Source: Hemicentrotus pulcherrimus
Lineage: Eukaryota; Echinodermata; Echinoidea; Camarodonta; Strongylocentrotidae
Assembly (NCBI GenBank): GCA_003118195.1
Contig: BEXV01000033.1
Coordinates: forward strand, 109,711-173,710
Reading direction: 5' to 3'
DNA length: 64,000 nucleotides
This document shows, piece after piece, positions 48,376 through 62,965 of this stretch (the stretch's first letter is position 1; each line of letters starts with the position of its first letter). The position numbers and the translations under genes were made by a program. The notes under the pieces were generated by a model, which was not told where the DNA came from, did not search any database, and was given only the letters and a program-made list of their open reading frames with translations.

Positions 48376-49378
48376 CATTGGCAGGGAACCTTCTTCTATG
48401 TGTACAACAAAGAATTAGAATTAGATTATATTCCTAGTGATTAGACCCTAATGACTTCTGTCATTAAAAATAGCTCAACCTGTATCTTTCATTCAAATCA
48501 AAGTCTCTTCCCAAACAGGATCACATAAACCAATTAAAATGCTCCATTTCCTTCCTACTTGATTCATGTGCCCCTTTTCAGCTTGATCATTCTGTAATGC
48601 ATTCAGTATTAGTATACATGTACATGTACATGTATAGAAGTATTGAAGAAATATTCAAAAATTTCATTTTTTTCAAATACTTCTGTTCCTTGTTTTGATA
48701 AAAGACATCCAGGTGAAAAGATCCTCCTTAAATTCCATCACTAAAATAAGCAGAATTTCAACAAAGAGACACAGGATTATTGGTAGTCCTACATCTAAAA
48801 TCTCACTGGCTAACTTACATCCAACATCAATACTAAGATCATGGGAGGGAGGAGATTCTTGTCTGGTTTCTATCATGCACATATAAAGGATTTATTCCAC
48901 AACGTGACTGAGATGCATTCGACCCATGAATTCGCCCTCTGAATTATGAATAAAGGAGCGCGCAGAGATCAATAAATTAATCTGAGCGGGTCCTAAGTTC
49001 ATGTTGCAAGTAGCACACATTTTGCGGCAGGGCAGCTGCAAGACCAGATACAAAATCTCAGGGAGATTTTGATGGATAATCGAGAGCACAACAAATCCTT
49101 CATGAAACTGAATACATGGGACTATAAATTTGATGTAGAATGCTCTTCTTATTGATTTTCTTAACCAAGTATGAAGCACAAACAGCCTCTCAGGTAAGAG
49201 GGATTTCTTAGAAAAGAGAAAAAGGTTAATTCTATACCTACGAGAATCAATTCAAGGAGATCACTTTATATTTGCATTTTCTTTGTTGCTAAATATCTCA
49301 AGTCAGTTCATTTTCATAGTAAAGCTGTATAAGAAATGAACGATGGGGATGGAATAGGAGACGAGAAAGGGATGCAAC

Positions 49379-49379
49379 C

Positions 49380-49414
<35 letters not shown>

Positions 49415-49426
49415 AAGAGAGAGAAA
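49379..49426 (+). repeat. (GA)n microsatellite
   Basis: GA repeat with AAAG interruptions. Confidence 0.95.
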
Positions 49427-50034
49427 ATTATGATTTTTAGTAATAAAATTTTCATTCCTTGAATGGGTTATCCATTGCCAACTAAAAACAGGTCAAAAGA
49501 ATCCTTAAGCATTATATCCACACATCTTTTAAGTTGAATGACAGTAGAAAAGAATCCACATTTTGAATATTTCAATACATTCTGATGATTCTGCCATAAT
49601 CAAGAAATACTGCTCAAAGAGGACATTTTAAACAAGAGGAAAATTGCAGGAAAATCACCACAGAAAATGATTTAGTTTAAAGAGACAGGTCATATCAGTC
49701 TGTGTTCAGCAAAAAACACTATTTGAGTAAGGATCAAGTAAGCAATACAACCTAATCCTCTACAAGAGCATCTCACTGATCATGTGTTAATCCCACATGC
49801 AATATATGGAGGTCACTTCATCAAAAAAAGTTTCTACAGATACTTGGGTACCAGATAGCAAGACCAAAGCACAGCCTTAGGTATAGGTCTATGATGAATT
49901 AAACCAGGCCCTCCAAATGGAGACCTCCTAATTTAGATGTGAACATCACTATGAAAGCAGCTAAGTGATTGAAAGAGCGATTTGAAAACCATATCTTCCT
50001 TAAGAATATAAAACTTTTTTATAAAGATATTTAC

Positions 50035-50096
50035 CTTGAATATCATGGTCCCAATGCAGCAGAAGAAATAATAACTTGCAGGTACTGCAGTAAGGT
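50035..50096 (-). other. Candidate 62-base non-coding exon of zfhx
   Basis: On the - strand a pyrimidine-rich acceptor (AATTTGTTCTTTCAG|ACC) and a donor (TTCAAG|GTAAAT) frame 62 bases. The segment contains one ATG close to its 3' end. Joining it to the acceptor at 27441 would give a short upstream reading frame and no extension of the ZFHX protein. Assignment to zfhx rests on strand, splice signals and position; there is no transcript evidence. Confidence 0.3.
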
Positions 50097-52855
50097 CTGA
50101 AAGAACAAATTAAGAAATATAACATTATACAATGTATTCAAAATGTGTCAACTTTTGAATGATCTTGACTTTATAACAAAAGTAAAAAACTATGAAATTA
50201 TAAAGCTTTCCTGTTATACATAATCTTCAAAAAACAAATAAAAAGAAATACAAATTAATGTCGACCGCTAAGGGAAAACATTTTGTTTTCAGATATAAAT
50301 CATCTTTTATTCATATGACTTTCTTTTAAAAGGTTATTTGAACTTAACTGGTCAATCTATTACTCAAGAATCAAATTGTTTACTTAAGAAGAGACATTTC
50401 ATCAGGTTCCTTTCCTTTCCTTCATTTGTCTCTTTTATCACAAGCAATGCTTTCATTTCTTCTTTCTTGTCTTCTCATGGTCAATCAAGAGCTTTTAGCA
50501 CCAGTGATCTGTAAGTATCATTCTGACATCTAGCTCAAAGAATGGCCCCCCTTCACTCCCTCCATCTCATCCCAGCTTCTGACAACTATAAAAGATGACA
50601 TGAGGGACCAAAATGGATATTACGCGGACATTCCATCTCTCAGATTTCACTCCCACGGGAAGCTTATTAAGACCGCTGATGCCATCACTAAGTTGGCAAC
50701 ACAGCTGGTATTAATTACCCACAAGCATACTCCATCTTTTAATGTCTTCCTTCTCTCAAAGAGCATACAAAGAAATGATCAAGGAAATCGCATAAAATAT
50801 CAGAAGTTCAAATTACCAAAAACTTCAACATGTTTTTTTTTTTATAATTCAACACGCGACTTCAATTTTAACTAGAAATATACCGACAGATCAAATAATT
50901 TCCTGTCAATTTTTTATCTCTAAAAGTCAAGTGAGACTCTACCAAAAAAACCTTGCTGTTGAGAAACTTGTCTATAATGTTTAAAAGTTGTGTTGCATAT
51001 CTAGGTAGGCCCAACTATCAAACAATCAAGAATGAAACACATAATCAGAGTGAACATAAATCACTATCCTCTCTATCATATTAATACTATTCTTATGAGG
51101 TGATATATATTCAATATATTCATCCTACATGTATTTATTTCATCACCAACACTACCACCNTTCTCTCTATATGTAAGAGTTTGTTTCTAGATAACCCCCA
51201 CCACCACAACCACCACTCTCATTAGCATTATCAACACTATTACTGTTATTTTATTTAAAATAACCAGCTCTGCATAAAAATTTATAGGAATTTAACCAAA
51301 AAAAGAAAAACTGAAAATGAATTAAAGAATTATCCAATCATTCTCCTTTTTTTTTCCTCTCGTGTAAGATGCTAAGAAGTGAAGAAGAGAAGGGGAAGGA
51401 GTCTCAAAACGGAAGGCAAGGCAAATGGAGTTGAAAAGAGGAAGAGAGAGAATGGAAACGTGAGAGATAATCACTTCTGTGGTTTCTTGCTAAAACAGCT
51501 TCAAAGCAAAGATTCTTTGTCTAGCTGATCTCAAATCATTTTCTGGCGCACTGCAGGCAAAACTAAATAAACCATGACCTTAAGGTGACCTTGAAAGAAG
51601 AAGCAGGCCATAAGTTTGCTGATTTGAAGCCCAGTACAAGCAAGCACAATCAATTACCAACTTTCTCATCTCTCCTATGATTCTTCTTTTATGAAGTATT
51701 TGGGAAAGGGCGGTCCCAAGATGGTGAGGATGAGAATCAGCATATGGCATGTGACTACCACAGAGGAAGGATGCAATTCATGAAAAAGGAGATGGTGCAC
51801 AATATAACAATGGTGTATTGGCTTCTATAATGTAGTAAAGGGATAATTTTGCATATATCTTTACTCAGACAAAACACATACTTGATCCATTACTTTCAAA
51901 CTTATTCAAACCAAAGTCAAATGTATTTAAACAGTTACAATAGATATAAGGATTTTGTAACCACACGTTTCTGGAGAGACACTTGACAATTAACAAGAAG
52001 AATTAATGAAGAAACATTGGAATTAGATTCAGATACAACAGCACCGATACTAGAACAGGCTACTCATTCCAGTAGAAATTATGAGCTAGAAAAATATTAA
52101 TAGTTACTGGGCCTCTTTAGTGGCAGACTAACAACTCATTTAGATGGTATGAAGAGAATAAAGTTTATCCTAATCACAATCAGAGAGTATAAGAGCAGTT
52201 TAATGGGAATGTTTGTTAACGAGGAATGGGCTGCCTCAGCACGGAGACAATGGAATCTTTAAGCACAAGTCATTAAGTTTGAGCAGATCTTCCATGGGTC
52301 TAATGGTATCTTTTGATTTACACCATTATCCGCTGACGACTGCAAGTCATAATAGTGGTGCAAGGCATTATAGGGGGACGACTGCACCCTTTTGTAGGCT
52401 ACCCATTTACCTATTCAGACATGGTTCTATACAAACAGGGTCCATGCATGATAAATTAAACCAGACAGAAATATGTGTAACTCTATGCTGACTATGAAAG
52501 GACCCGCAGATTACAGGGCCAGGGGCACCAAGTGATTAACTTTTTTTGTTTGTCTCAGAGTTGTGATAGGAAAAAGAGAACGAGGGAGAGACCTGAAAGA
52601 AAAGCCTAGTTATGAAAACAGGGAGGGAAAAAATGGGGGAAACAAGAGAAGGAATTGTAATGTATGGGAATATATGGTGGTGTGTATGGATTGTTTATGC
52701 GTTATCTGACAAGGAGAAATGTACCAGAATCCAATCAAGAGCCGCTACCTCCTAAATTCCTCTCTGGATTGTATAAATAATGGAGGAGCGTGACCCCGCC
52801 TGACCTCAAGAAGCTGGGCCAAAGATGAGGTTGATTAGCTTACATGGGTTCCTTC

Positions 52856-52922
52856 TTTCTTCCTCTCTCTCTCTCTTTTTCTTCCTCTCTCTCTCTCTCT
52901 CTCTCTTTATTTCCCTCTCTCT
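52856..52922 (-). repeat. (GA)n/(CT)n microsatellite
   Basis: CT-rich on the + strand with TTTTC and CCT interruptions. Confidence 0.95.
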
Positions 52923-53279
52923 TTCTACCAAGCTCTTGGTTGTTTCCTGATGAAGTGTGCCCCATCTGGCGGTGATTAGACCCCACAGTCTTGGCAGTGA
53001 CAGAACCATTGGGGTCAGAGGCTAATTAGGCTAGGGGGCCATGGCAACCAAACTCAACCCCACTCTATTCCTGGTCTAACAGCATGGACATCTATATTGT
53101 CTTTCAACAAAGTTTCTCATGCTCGGTGTCTCTCCCATCCAGCTCTGGTCAGTCATGTTGGTTTGGTTATTCAGGCCAGGCTCAGTTTGATTTGTTCCCA
53201 TCATTAAAACCTGGCCATGTGGAAGGTTACCAATCTACCTAGCTTAATTGCAAAGGTAAAATTGTATTATAAGCACAAA

Positions 53280-53640
53280 CAGAGTAACTTTATTTTTATG
53301 GCCTCATCTCTAATTGGCGACGCATTTTGGGGAAAATGATACTAATGATAAAACCCATTTAAAAGCGCTCTTAATTAGTTAAAAGTTGTGAACACAGGCC
53401 TCGAGAGCTCTTAAAGCAACTCTGATATCCCGACATGAAACTAGAATTGAGTAATCCCTGCTATCATTAGAATGTAGAGAGAAAATAATGACGCTGAAGG
53501 CAGGCAGCCACATTTGCTTCATCAAGTTCATTACTCTGAAATGCCAATTATTTCTCAAGCAGGGAGATTGTTCCGTTCTGGTATGTGTGCTCCTGATGAA
53601 GGCTTGATATTTATGGCTATATCACATTTAGACAGAAGGA
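53280..53640. promoter_or_regulatory. Candidate conserved regulatory block
   Basis: About 360 bases with dense AT cores in otherwise balanced sequence: TTTTATGGCC (Cdx/posterior-Hox type), TCTAATTGGCGACGC, CTTAATTAGTTAAAAG, CCAATTATTTCTC and CATTTGCTTCATCAAG. It ends just before a GA microsatellite. It is read as a possible enhancer; there is no coding signal. Confidence 0.28.
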
Positions 53641-53647
53641 GATGACA

Positions 53648-53664
53648 TGAGAGAGAGATAGAGA

Positions 53665-53712
<48 letters not shown>

Positions 53713-53732
53713 GGGGAGAGAGAGGAGGGGGA
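53648..53732 (+). repeat. (GA)n microsatellite, purine-rich
   Basis: About 85 bases of nearly pure GA/GGGA repeat. Confidence 0.95.
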
Positions 53733-55119
53733 TGTAACGATGGAAAAAGAGGAAGGAAGAGTACAAGGAATACTCTGTTCAGCTGTCTAAAATCATCAGA
53801 TTAACTGCTCCCATTCCGAGCATTTATAGCTAATCCACACCCCACTCCAAACCTCTGATAATCCTCACAACCCAAGATGGTGGCTAACAGGGGCAAACTT
53901 TCTTTTTGCATACGTGTCTAATTTCATCTATGTCTTTTCCATAGAACCATAAAGTCCCAGCCAAGTGTTTTTGTGTTTGTGGGCTCTATTACTTTAGAAA
54001 TGGGGATAATTATGAAAGGCTGTGTCACTTCACCACGACCATACAAACCGAAAGTCCCGAGGATCAAACAACAATCAGTGGGTCCAAATCAGGACCAGTC
54101 TACGCTTTGACACAGTGAATATTAGCTGTAAGTAGACAGGTTTTTGGTCACAAAGTGAAGCTATTATTTCTCATCTTTTGAGTTACCTCTTGATATCTTC
54201 TCATGTCTGATGAGGAGGCCTAGGTAGAGGGGGAATTAATAACTAGTCTTTAATCACAGACCTCTTCAGACTACCACCATTCCTTGATATAGATCTACTA
54301 ACTGATAACATGTTACAGGCAGACCTTATTATGATAGATCATTCAGTGCAGTGAAAGATCTCCTATTCTAATTTATATATGATAACAGGAAAAGGGTGAA
54401 GAGAAAGAGGAAATGTTTCAAAACAAACCACTCTGGCTTAAAAGTCCTTAAAAAGTATATTACAACAACAACAAATGTATTACCAAACTTCATACAAATC
54501 ATCATTTTTCAATAATAGCCTCATCTATCATACAATCTATCAAAGGATAAACAAGACATGTTATCGATAAGGAATTATTTTTTTTTCAATGAAAATTGTA
54601 CCACAATCATCATGTCTGTTAATTGTTATGCTACTGAAAAATGTTAGCTGACAAAAAGGCATTTAATTGGAGACAACAAAAGATAGTTTTGCAATAGACG
54701 GGAATAGTGGAGAGTGTGGAGGGGGGTGAACATATATGAGGCTATTATCATGATTATTAATCCTGATTGAGGTGCATACTTTACCCTTGTCACATATATT
54801 ATACTGAGAAGAAGTATGTTTCTCTCTCTATATCTAGCTTTTGAGATATTACTTGGTTATCTCGGCCTACTCATAATTATTGATTGGCAAGTCCAAGTCC
54901 GAAGCTGCAGAGTTTAGGGCTGATCCTTCACAAAAGGCACTGTATCAAATTTAACATCTGAAGCTCTCTCAAATTGTTGGGAAAAGTTTCAAAACTGCTG
55001 TTCTTTACCAACAATATTTCTCTCTCCCTCTCTCTATTAGGGCTCTTCTCAATGAGTGGCTGGTCATACCGAAGGGTCTAAATGGTATGAGACTAAGGAG
55101 TTAGTTTGTCTGGGTAGAT

Positions 55120-55440
55120 GGTGAGGGGCACAGCAGTGTTCCTCTGGCTGTAAACTGAATTCAATTAGACAAAGCAGGAATCACTGTCAGTGAGCAACTC
55201 ATTACCTCACATAAGGACATTAAGGTCACCGATAGGCCACCAAAGATCAAGGTTTCGTTTCTCACAACACTTTCAGCTCACACAGCCTCTCTCTTTTGTC
55301 AGAAAACCTCTTCATGGTAATGATTATGACAAATACTTTGGGAAGTTGAAGAAAGAATTGTCACAGACTCTGCTGCCTGATTCTGACAGCTAGAAGTCTA
55401 AAGAGAGACCAGGGCAGCCACTGTGGGAAGCTCGCATTTG
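55120..55440. promoter_or_regulatory. Candidate regulatory block with TCF/LEF-like site
   Basis: A balanced-composition stretch including CACCAAAGATCAAGGTTTCG (ATCAAGG/ATCAAAG-type TCF/LEF motif), AAACTGAATTCAATTAGACA and GGTAATGATTATGACAAATA. A 67-codon frame (55190-55393, +) has no recognisable domain. Function is not shown by the sequence. Confidence 0.2.
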
Positions 55441-56317
55441 TGGTTTGAGCTTAGATTCTAATTACTAGCAACAGGACAAATTCACTTGGTTCCTTTTCTC
55501 AGGCCCTTAACTTAATACTTTATCAGTTCAACTTATAGGTCTATGCTTCTTCAAAAAACGTGAAAGGTATTTACATTAACTAGAGGAATAAATTAAGCTC
55601 TTAAATTAACAACAAAAAACATCAAACTATGTGAAACCAATGTATGTTCTGTTGAGAAGAATATTGTATTTATTAAATGTCTTTGAGAAGGGGAAAATAT
55701 CCCTAGAAAGCTTATTGTTAAAGACATTTGTTCCAGGGATTGGTTGAGGAAGATAGTGAATGACCAAGAAGTATTAGGTTTTGTTTTTATTTTATAAATG
55801 TTGGAGGGTGAGAGAGAGAGGTTTGAAGGACAGTGGTCAACAATTCATTGGTTTAGATTGTTGATATGGCTTTCATCCCTATAACACTAAAATGTTGAGT
55901 AATTCTTTTTTAAAACAAGCATCCATGTTTGAGTATAATTCAACATGTGGAATATATACACTTTAGTTTGATATAGACAATCTCCAATAATTACATAGAG
56001 ACTGGAAGAATGAGAGCAAGGCAGCCCAATTACAAAATGGTGACCGACCAAGTAACTCACCAGCAGGGCGGGAGAGAGAGAAGGGTCAATGTAAGAGGTC
56101 AAGGGTGAGGTGATCTACCAGCCTAAGATGATTGGTCCCTTTTCTTTCAATCTTGCCGCTGAGAGGTGATTAGGAGAGATTGCCAGACATGGGACCCACA
56201 CAGAGGTTTAAGAAAGATCCATCATTTCAAATCAAGGCGATGATCTTAACAAACAAACTATCTTGAAAAGTCATAAACTTCCCTCCACAAGGCACAAGTA
56301 GCCATTGATTGAGGGTA

Positions 56318-56386
56318 ATAATGATGATGATGATGATGATGACGGTGGTAGTGATTGTGATGGTTGTGGTAGTGGTGGTGGTGGTG
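56318..56386 (+). repeat. (GAT)n/(GGT)n microsatellite
   Basis: ATGATG repeats passing into GGTGGT repeats. The Thr-rich frame on the opposite strand is an artefact. Confidence 0.95.
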
Positions 56387-56389
56387 AAA

Positions 56390-59300
56390 GAAATGATAAT
56401 GACATTAGTATAGCTCACTAAAATATAATTTATATATTTTTATATGCCCTGTATATATTACTTACAACTTCAAGTAAATCTTCTGATTGCAACTATTGTT
56501 TCTGTGATTATTGTACAGAATTTTGGATGTATACCATTTTGCCATCTCCTTTTATTTCAGATATTGAAAATAACCCCACCCTCTCCCTCTTCACCCAGCC
56601 CCCTCTCCCTCCTCACCCAGCCCTATTGAGCACATGAGCTTGATCACATGACTTCAAGAATGACATAGATCATGTGATCTACCCCTGCTGTCCATAGCTG
56701 ATGAGCAGTCTACAAATTCAGGCATTTCAATGCCAGCATGACATCACACTACCTTGACCATGACATAACCATGGTCTGGAAAAGTGTCCAAGACACTATT
56801 GAAGCCTATTACTACTATACTGTATCAAATAACAGGTTATGATATCATTGCATATATGACATTGTTCTATCTGTTATTGCTTCCCTTCATAAGAATAAAT
56901 ACAAAAATTGAACATTCAATGTTAAGTTTACCTATGCAAAAATATTGAATATGATAGAAATTAATGGAAATAAAAACAAATTTCAAAAAGCCAACAAGAA
57001 CCAGTGAGCAAAATGCAAATAATAAAAACTAAGCAAAACTATATAGAACATAGTCACGGTATATGATGACCATTAGCTAGAGAGGGAAAAAAAAAGGGGA
57101 AAAAAAGAGAGATGTATGGGTCCCTAAACTACAGTTAGCTGAAATCAGGGTCACAATATAGAATATAACTCAGGTCTGAGATAGGAGACTAGACTAGTGC
57201 ATTGAGGACAGGCTGAGGTCATAGTCAATGGCTAGAGTAAACACCATCAACTCAAGCCTTGGTTTCCTGACACCTGTTTCATTCCCGGCTAGCTGCTAAT
57301 GGGCATCCGTCTGTAAACCCTCATACAATTACAAAACAAGTGCAGGAATCTACGCAGTTAGGTGTCAAAGGACTTTGGAACTTAGGACCATGGTTCAAGC
57401 ATCTGGTAATGAGTATCCCTCGGTATCCACTATCATAACAATCCCAATCTTTAGCAATATCAACCTTCATTTTGTCCATTCTCTTCTGAACTTCTCTTCT
57501 CTCTGATATGTTTCTTAATACATTTGTTCTTCTCTTCTTCTTTTTTCATATCTAGATTTGTACTCTTCAAAACAACATTTCTAGATCAGATCTATTACCA
57601 TCATATTCATTGTGATTATCTGTGATTCTATGTCCTAATGACGTTTCACTTACCAATCCCATTTCACCCTAGTTTTTTTTTAACTATCTTTCCTCTCTGT
57701 TTTAAGCATTTCACATTTCCATTATCTCTCTCTTTCTTCCTTGCCATTCATCAATCTCTCTCTTTCTCTCTCTTGTTCCCTTTGCAAACAACTGAGAAAA
57801 TATAACATGAAAGTGAAAAACAAACCAATTAAATATTTTCGTATCCCTCTGAAACAGTACAGGGAAAGGGAAAAGAGGGTATTTGACATACCCCAGAACA
57901 AATGGAGACTATAGAGCTAAAGATAATGAGAATTTGTTGGCTGATTGTCAAGAAAAATAACCCATCGAGCTCAACACAAATAGATTAGTCATCTGAAGGG
58001 GAACTGAGTCTCAGGGAAGAACAACACATTATCTAGGGTTTTCCCACAACAGGTGCGTTAATTACTGTCAGGCAGGCACATCAATCAGTCTAATAAATAT
58101 TACATTTGACCATCGGCCTTCTAGCCTGAACCTTGAAGGAAGAACATTAGCATCAACTGATTTAGGAGAAAATCATATCCTTGCAATTCCTGAGGTATGT
58201 TGTGGTTTATTGATCTAACCAATATTTTCCCTTTTCTCCTACTTCCCTTTTACTGTATAGATAAGAAACATAATGCAATATACAGATGCAATAGGACAAA
58301 ACCATTTCTGAAATCTTCCCACAAATGCCTAACTCGCAGACTCACATTTCTGTAACCTATAACAAAGTCTTGAATCCTAGTGGCCTGTCCATCACTGTTG
58401 GGTAAACCTCCATTACATGCCATTGAGAGATAACCATCCACACACACACACACACTACAGACCAGTCCTCTGTGCTCATAACCCAGTCTACTCAATACAT
58501 CAGGTTCTTTCCCCTATCACATCTTAGTCTTTTTTATGCAGACCCTATCTATATACCATGCAGCACTTTGAAAGGTACTTTCACTGGTAGAGAAGGAGAT
58601 ATACCGGTACCACTTTTTCTGGGAGTGATGATTCTCTGTGCAAATTGAAATTTAGAAATAACTTCAGTATGGAAAATGAGATGACAACTGGTTAAAAAGA
58701 TGTATATTATTATCTTTCTCTCCCATCAAAAGTTGAAGTTTTTTTCATCTACAATGACTGTTTCACATCATAGTTAAAAATATATAAAAATTGAGCATAT
58801 GAAGTGGAGCTATTATAGCCTTTCGCTATTGCCTTTTTCTTAATAATTTTACATGTGAGTATAATTACCATATGAAGTCACTTGATACTAATTACTTATC
58901 ATTCTAGGCTATTACATACAATTTATAGACAATTTATTATGTACAAATGCAGTATGCTTGGCATTAGATCATTCATAACCTTTTAATAATAGTAATGTGG
59001 TTTGAAATGAAATTGAGCTACATGTCTTATGTCTTTATTTTTCATTACGTATAAAGATGAAAAGCATTTCGATAAAAAGATTTCATTTTATTTCAAACGA
59101 TATCCAATTGAGCAGTGAGCGACATAAGTGATCTCTTTTTCTAAATCGACTTTCCCAACCAATTCTATAAATCATAAAACATTATGGCTCTCTTCAGAGT
59201 AAAATTCTAAGAATATGATATTTATCAGAAAAACTCCATCATATACAGAGAGCCTGTCGCTTATTGGCTTTGCCTGCTATACAAGAAAAATCAATACAAG

Positions 59301-62300
59301 GCAATTAGCAGCTATATATCATTGCATTGGAATATTTTCTAGCTCACTTTCTCACCATACAAGTACCTCCATTTGTATCACATCAACATCCAAAAGACTT
59401 CTCATAATAATTCTTACAATACACAGTAATTACACCCTACCTGGCTTGACTTTCAGATTTGATTGGGATATTTCTTACAGTTGATTTCTGGAGCTAGCTA
59501 GCTAGCTAGCAGGTGTCTTTGTATTGATGTGTGTATGTTGGCACTGTTTGGCTCATTGCAGAACAATAGAGCTTATTGTTATTCTCTCTCATACAACCAT
59601 GACACCAACTCATCTATGACCTTGCTTCCAGCACTGGTTCACAGTTTCCTTTCATACCTTTTTAACTGCCTCTCTTTCCACGTATTTGCTACTTAGAAGA
59701 GTAATATTGATTGATATTTCATACTGGAATTCTTCCTCTCATGTCATGAGTAGTGGGTGGATATTTATACCATAATTAGGTCAGGACAAAAAACAGTGAT
59801 TGCTATGAAATTTGTGATTTCTTAGTTTTCTGTATGTTTTTCCAGTTTAAATGTCAATTGAATCATTAAAGAAATCACCAGACATTTCTTGTAATGCAGG
59901 TTAAGTACAACTTTATACACATGTAATCAGTCCTCTAATTATTAATTTTGACAGTCGTGTATTCTCAATTCAACTCGACAATATTCAGTGTTAATCAAGA
60001 AAATCTAGATTTTACATAACAATTTTAATCAAAATGTTTTTGATCATTATCAATATTTTTATCTATTAACCACAATAAAGTGAGCTTTTTATTTTCATGC
60101 ATAATTGTGGCAATGATAATTAGATATCTACTAGTTTAAGCCTATATTTCCCCTCTGATCTCTAGCTGTCTGTCTGTCTATCTGTCCTAGGGTTTAAAGC
60201 AGTGCCTGGTAAAGTGAGTTAATTAGCTGGCGTGATTCACTATGGATAATAAGGTCAAATAATAAAACTCTGAGAGAAGATGAGAGATGAGAACAGATTA
60301 TATCTTTTGACATCTAAAGCGAGAGAGGGAGAGAGAGGGGGAGAGTGAGGAGAGTGGGCTCAGGCGTAAAAATACCAATTAATTCTTGGGTTAATGAGAA
60401 AGACATATGATGCTACGTATATGTTAATAGGATAGTGTATGAGCTTTAGATCACAACATGATGAAGACACCCCCGCTACAACGTAAGCCATCTTTATCCC
60501 CCTCTTATATTCTGTCTGTCTGTCTGTATGTCCCCTTCCCATCCTTCTCTTTCTCGCTTAGAGTCTATACACTGCTCTCTGCTCTCTTATTAACTTATAA
60601 TGTCATTATCAACAGAGTATATAAGCCAACTAGTGATTTAGACTACAGGCTAATATCATGTTAGTATACCTCTATATCATTCAACTGATGTTCTAGCTAT
60701 GGTAGTACCAGTAGATTACTGAAAGCAAAAGTATGCCATATAAAGTATAGGGTTGTGATGTGTGGAAACTATAATCTGGACCTCATATATCCGTTTCATG
60801 TTGTCAATGGGGGAGAATATGTAGGGGAGAATATGTAGGGGAGAATATGTAGGTAAGAAGCTATAACTATGACACACAGCAATAGAGCTGGAAATCTTCT
60901 TTCCTTACAGCTCATGAAAATCAGTCAGTGGGACTAGAAGCCACTCTACTTGTCAAATGTTGACACTTGTTCGTGTTGACATATATGCTGACTATACCTA
61001 ACCCAGTCAAGACCTAGCCAGACAGATTATGATTGTGAACAAAACAAACATTGTATAAGTGCGAGGAATTCAGTGAGAATACATACAAACATTCCAATCA
61101 AAATGCTTAATTACTCAGCTAAGAAACAAGAACTGGAATGCAAACCAATAACAAATAGATCTTTAAATTATGCACAGCCCTGTAGCAAGAAGTTAAACCT
61201 TTCAGTCAACACCTTCCAATAAAAGGGCATATTGAAATGACGGATTGACTAGAGAAAGGTATTAGCAAAGAGCTTTTGTTTTCATGAAGCTAGGCGTACC
61301 ATGTACCACCATCACTAATACACTTTTATTCAAATCTCAATGGAATAAGAATCGACTTGTTGATATAGTCCCACCCATGTTAGAAGGTGTAAGGTAAAGC
61401 AGTATCCTACACATAGACAGGTATCAAAAAAACATATTCAGTTTTATGTATGTCGTTGAATGAAGCTTTGAAATAAATATGAAAGAAAAAAGGAAGGAAC
61501 GATCAAATCTTCCAAATTTTTGAAAAATTTGGGTGAACATCACTGATGCCAAACTTTCCACTCTTTTAAACAATTTATTTTTACCAGGGTTAGAACCATA
61601 CTTCAAAATAAAAATGACGCAAGAAGATCATGATCTATTGTCTTACATTCTCCATAAACAGTTTTTCTTAGAAAGTATGAAATGTATGTCATGCTAATCA
61701 TCATATATACAACTTCAATTTGGGTGAATCTAATCACTATATCTAGCAGAATTATGCAAAGCTAGCTCGGCAAAAACAGAAATTCTGCTACATTTAAGTC
61801 TCTGGTATTAGCAGGAATAACTACACACATTTTCCCAATGTGCGGGGGCAGGGTAAACTCCAGTTCTACTTTACAAGAGGAATCTGAATCGCATGACTGA
61901 AATCTGAGAGATGCTCCTCTATGAATATCAAGTAATCTGAAATATTACAGGAGTAATCCTTGATCACTATCCAGACACACTTTCTCTTCATATACTTTCT
62001 TGATGGAATACACAGTCTTTAGGAAGAGTAGGCCCTTAAGAGCAGGGATTATGTTTCCTTGTAATTCTTCTACTAATCTAATAAATCCCGTATTTCAATT
62101 TATATTCACAGACATATGTAGGACTGTCTTTTCTCTGAAGGAATAGGAGATTGATTAATTCCACCATTTTTTTTTGAAATCACAAGATGATAATGACACA
62201 CATTAATATCAATTGATCATGAAGCCAATGTCTTTTTGAAAACTAACACCTCGCTCACACGCTGGTTTCATCAAGGCTTATATCTTGTCTCATGCATGTG

Positions 62301-62960
62301 AAAAATTGCCATGGAAACTGATATGAAGGTGCGTAATTCAAGAGTAAGTGATTAATACGCAGTAGCATCCGGTGAAGAAGGAAATACTGAGACAGGAATC
62401 AAGCCTTCAACAATGATAATATTCTGACATTTGGAGCGATATAATGTGGAGTGGGTCTACTCATCACCAAGCAACTGGGGAGGGATTAACTGCTTGGGAA
62501 CCATAACACCCAATCAGGAACAGAGATGTGCCTTCAGGTTAAAATCCTATCAACAAAACAAAAACACACACTTAAAAAGAGGGGGAAATGGAAGAAGTCC
62601 CTTTGGAATCCACTGCTCAGCTCAGCAAGAAGAATAAAGGAGAGGGGTGGGTTGGAGAGAGTATAGTGAAGAGATGTGTATTTCTACATGGTAACCCTTA
62701 GGGGAAGGATGTATTACCAATCATGGCATCTTAGTCCCAAGTGTGTAGATGTGTGCTGTGAGTGACAAGGGGGAAGGGGGGAAGATAGCAGTGTGAGCTG
62801 AAGAGGGGTGGTTGTTCAGGGGTATGAGGCCGGCAATGAATGGATATATTATTAACAAAAGATTAATAACCCACTATGATTACACTACATCATACATCAG
62901 TAGAATAGCACAGAGGCTGCTTTCAAGAGTAACTGATCACAAATCAGTGCAAATATAATT
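56390..62960. other. Non-coding sequence
   Basis: No gene is recognised. A block at about 57240-57420 with CCGGCTAGCTGCTAATGGGC and TTAGGTGTCAAAGG (T-box-like half site) stands out from AT-rich flanks, as does 62250-62540. A 14-bp unit, GGGGAGAATATGTA, occurs three times in tandem at 60810-60851. AGCT runs occur near 59496-59512. Confidence 0.45.
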
Positions 62961-62965
62961 CTTAC

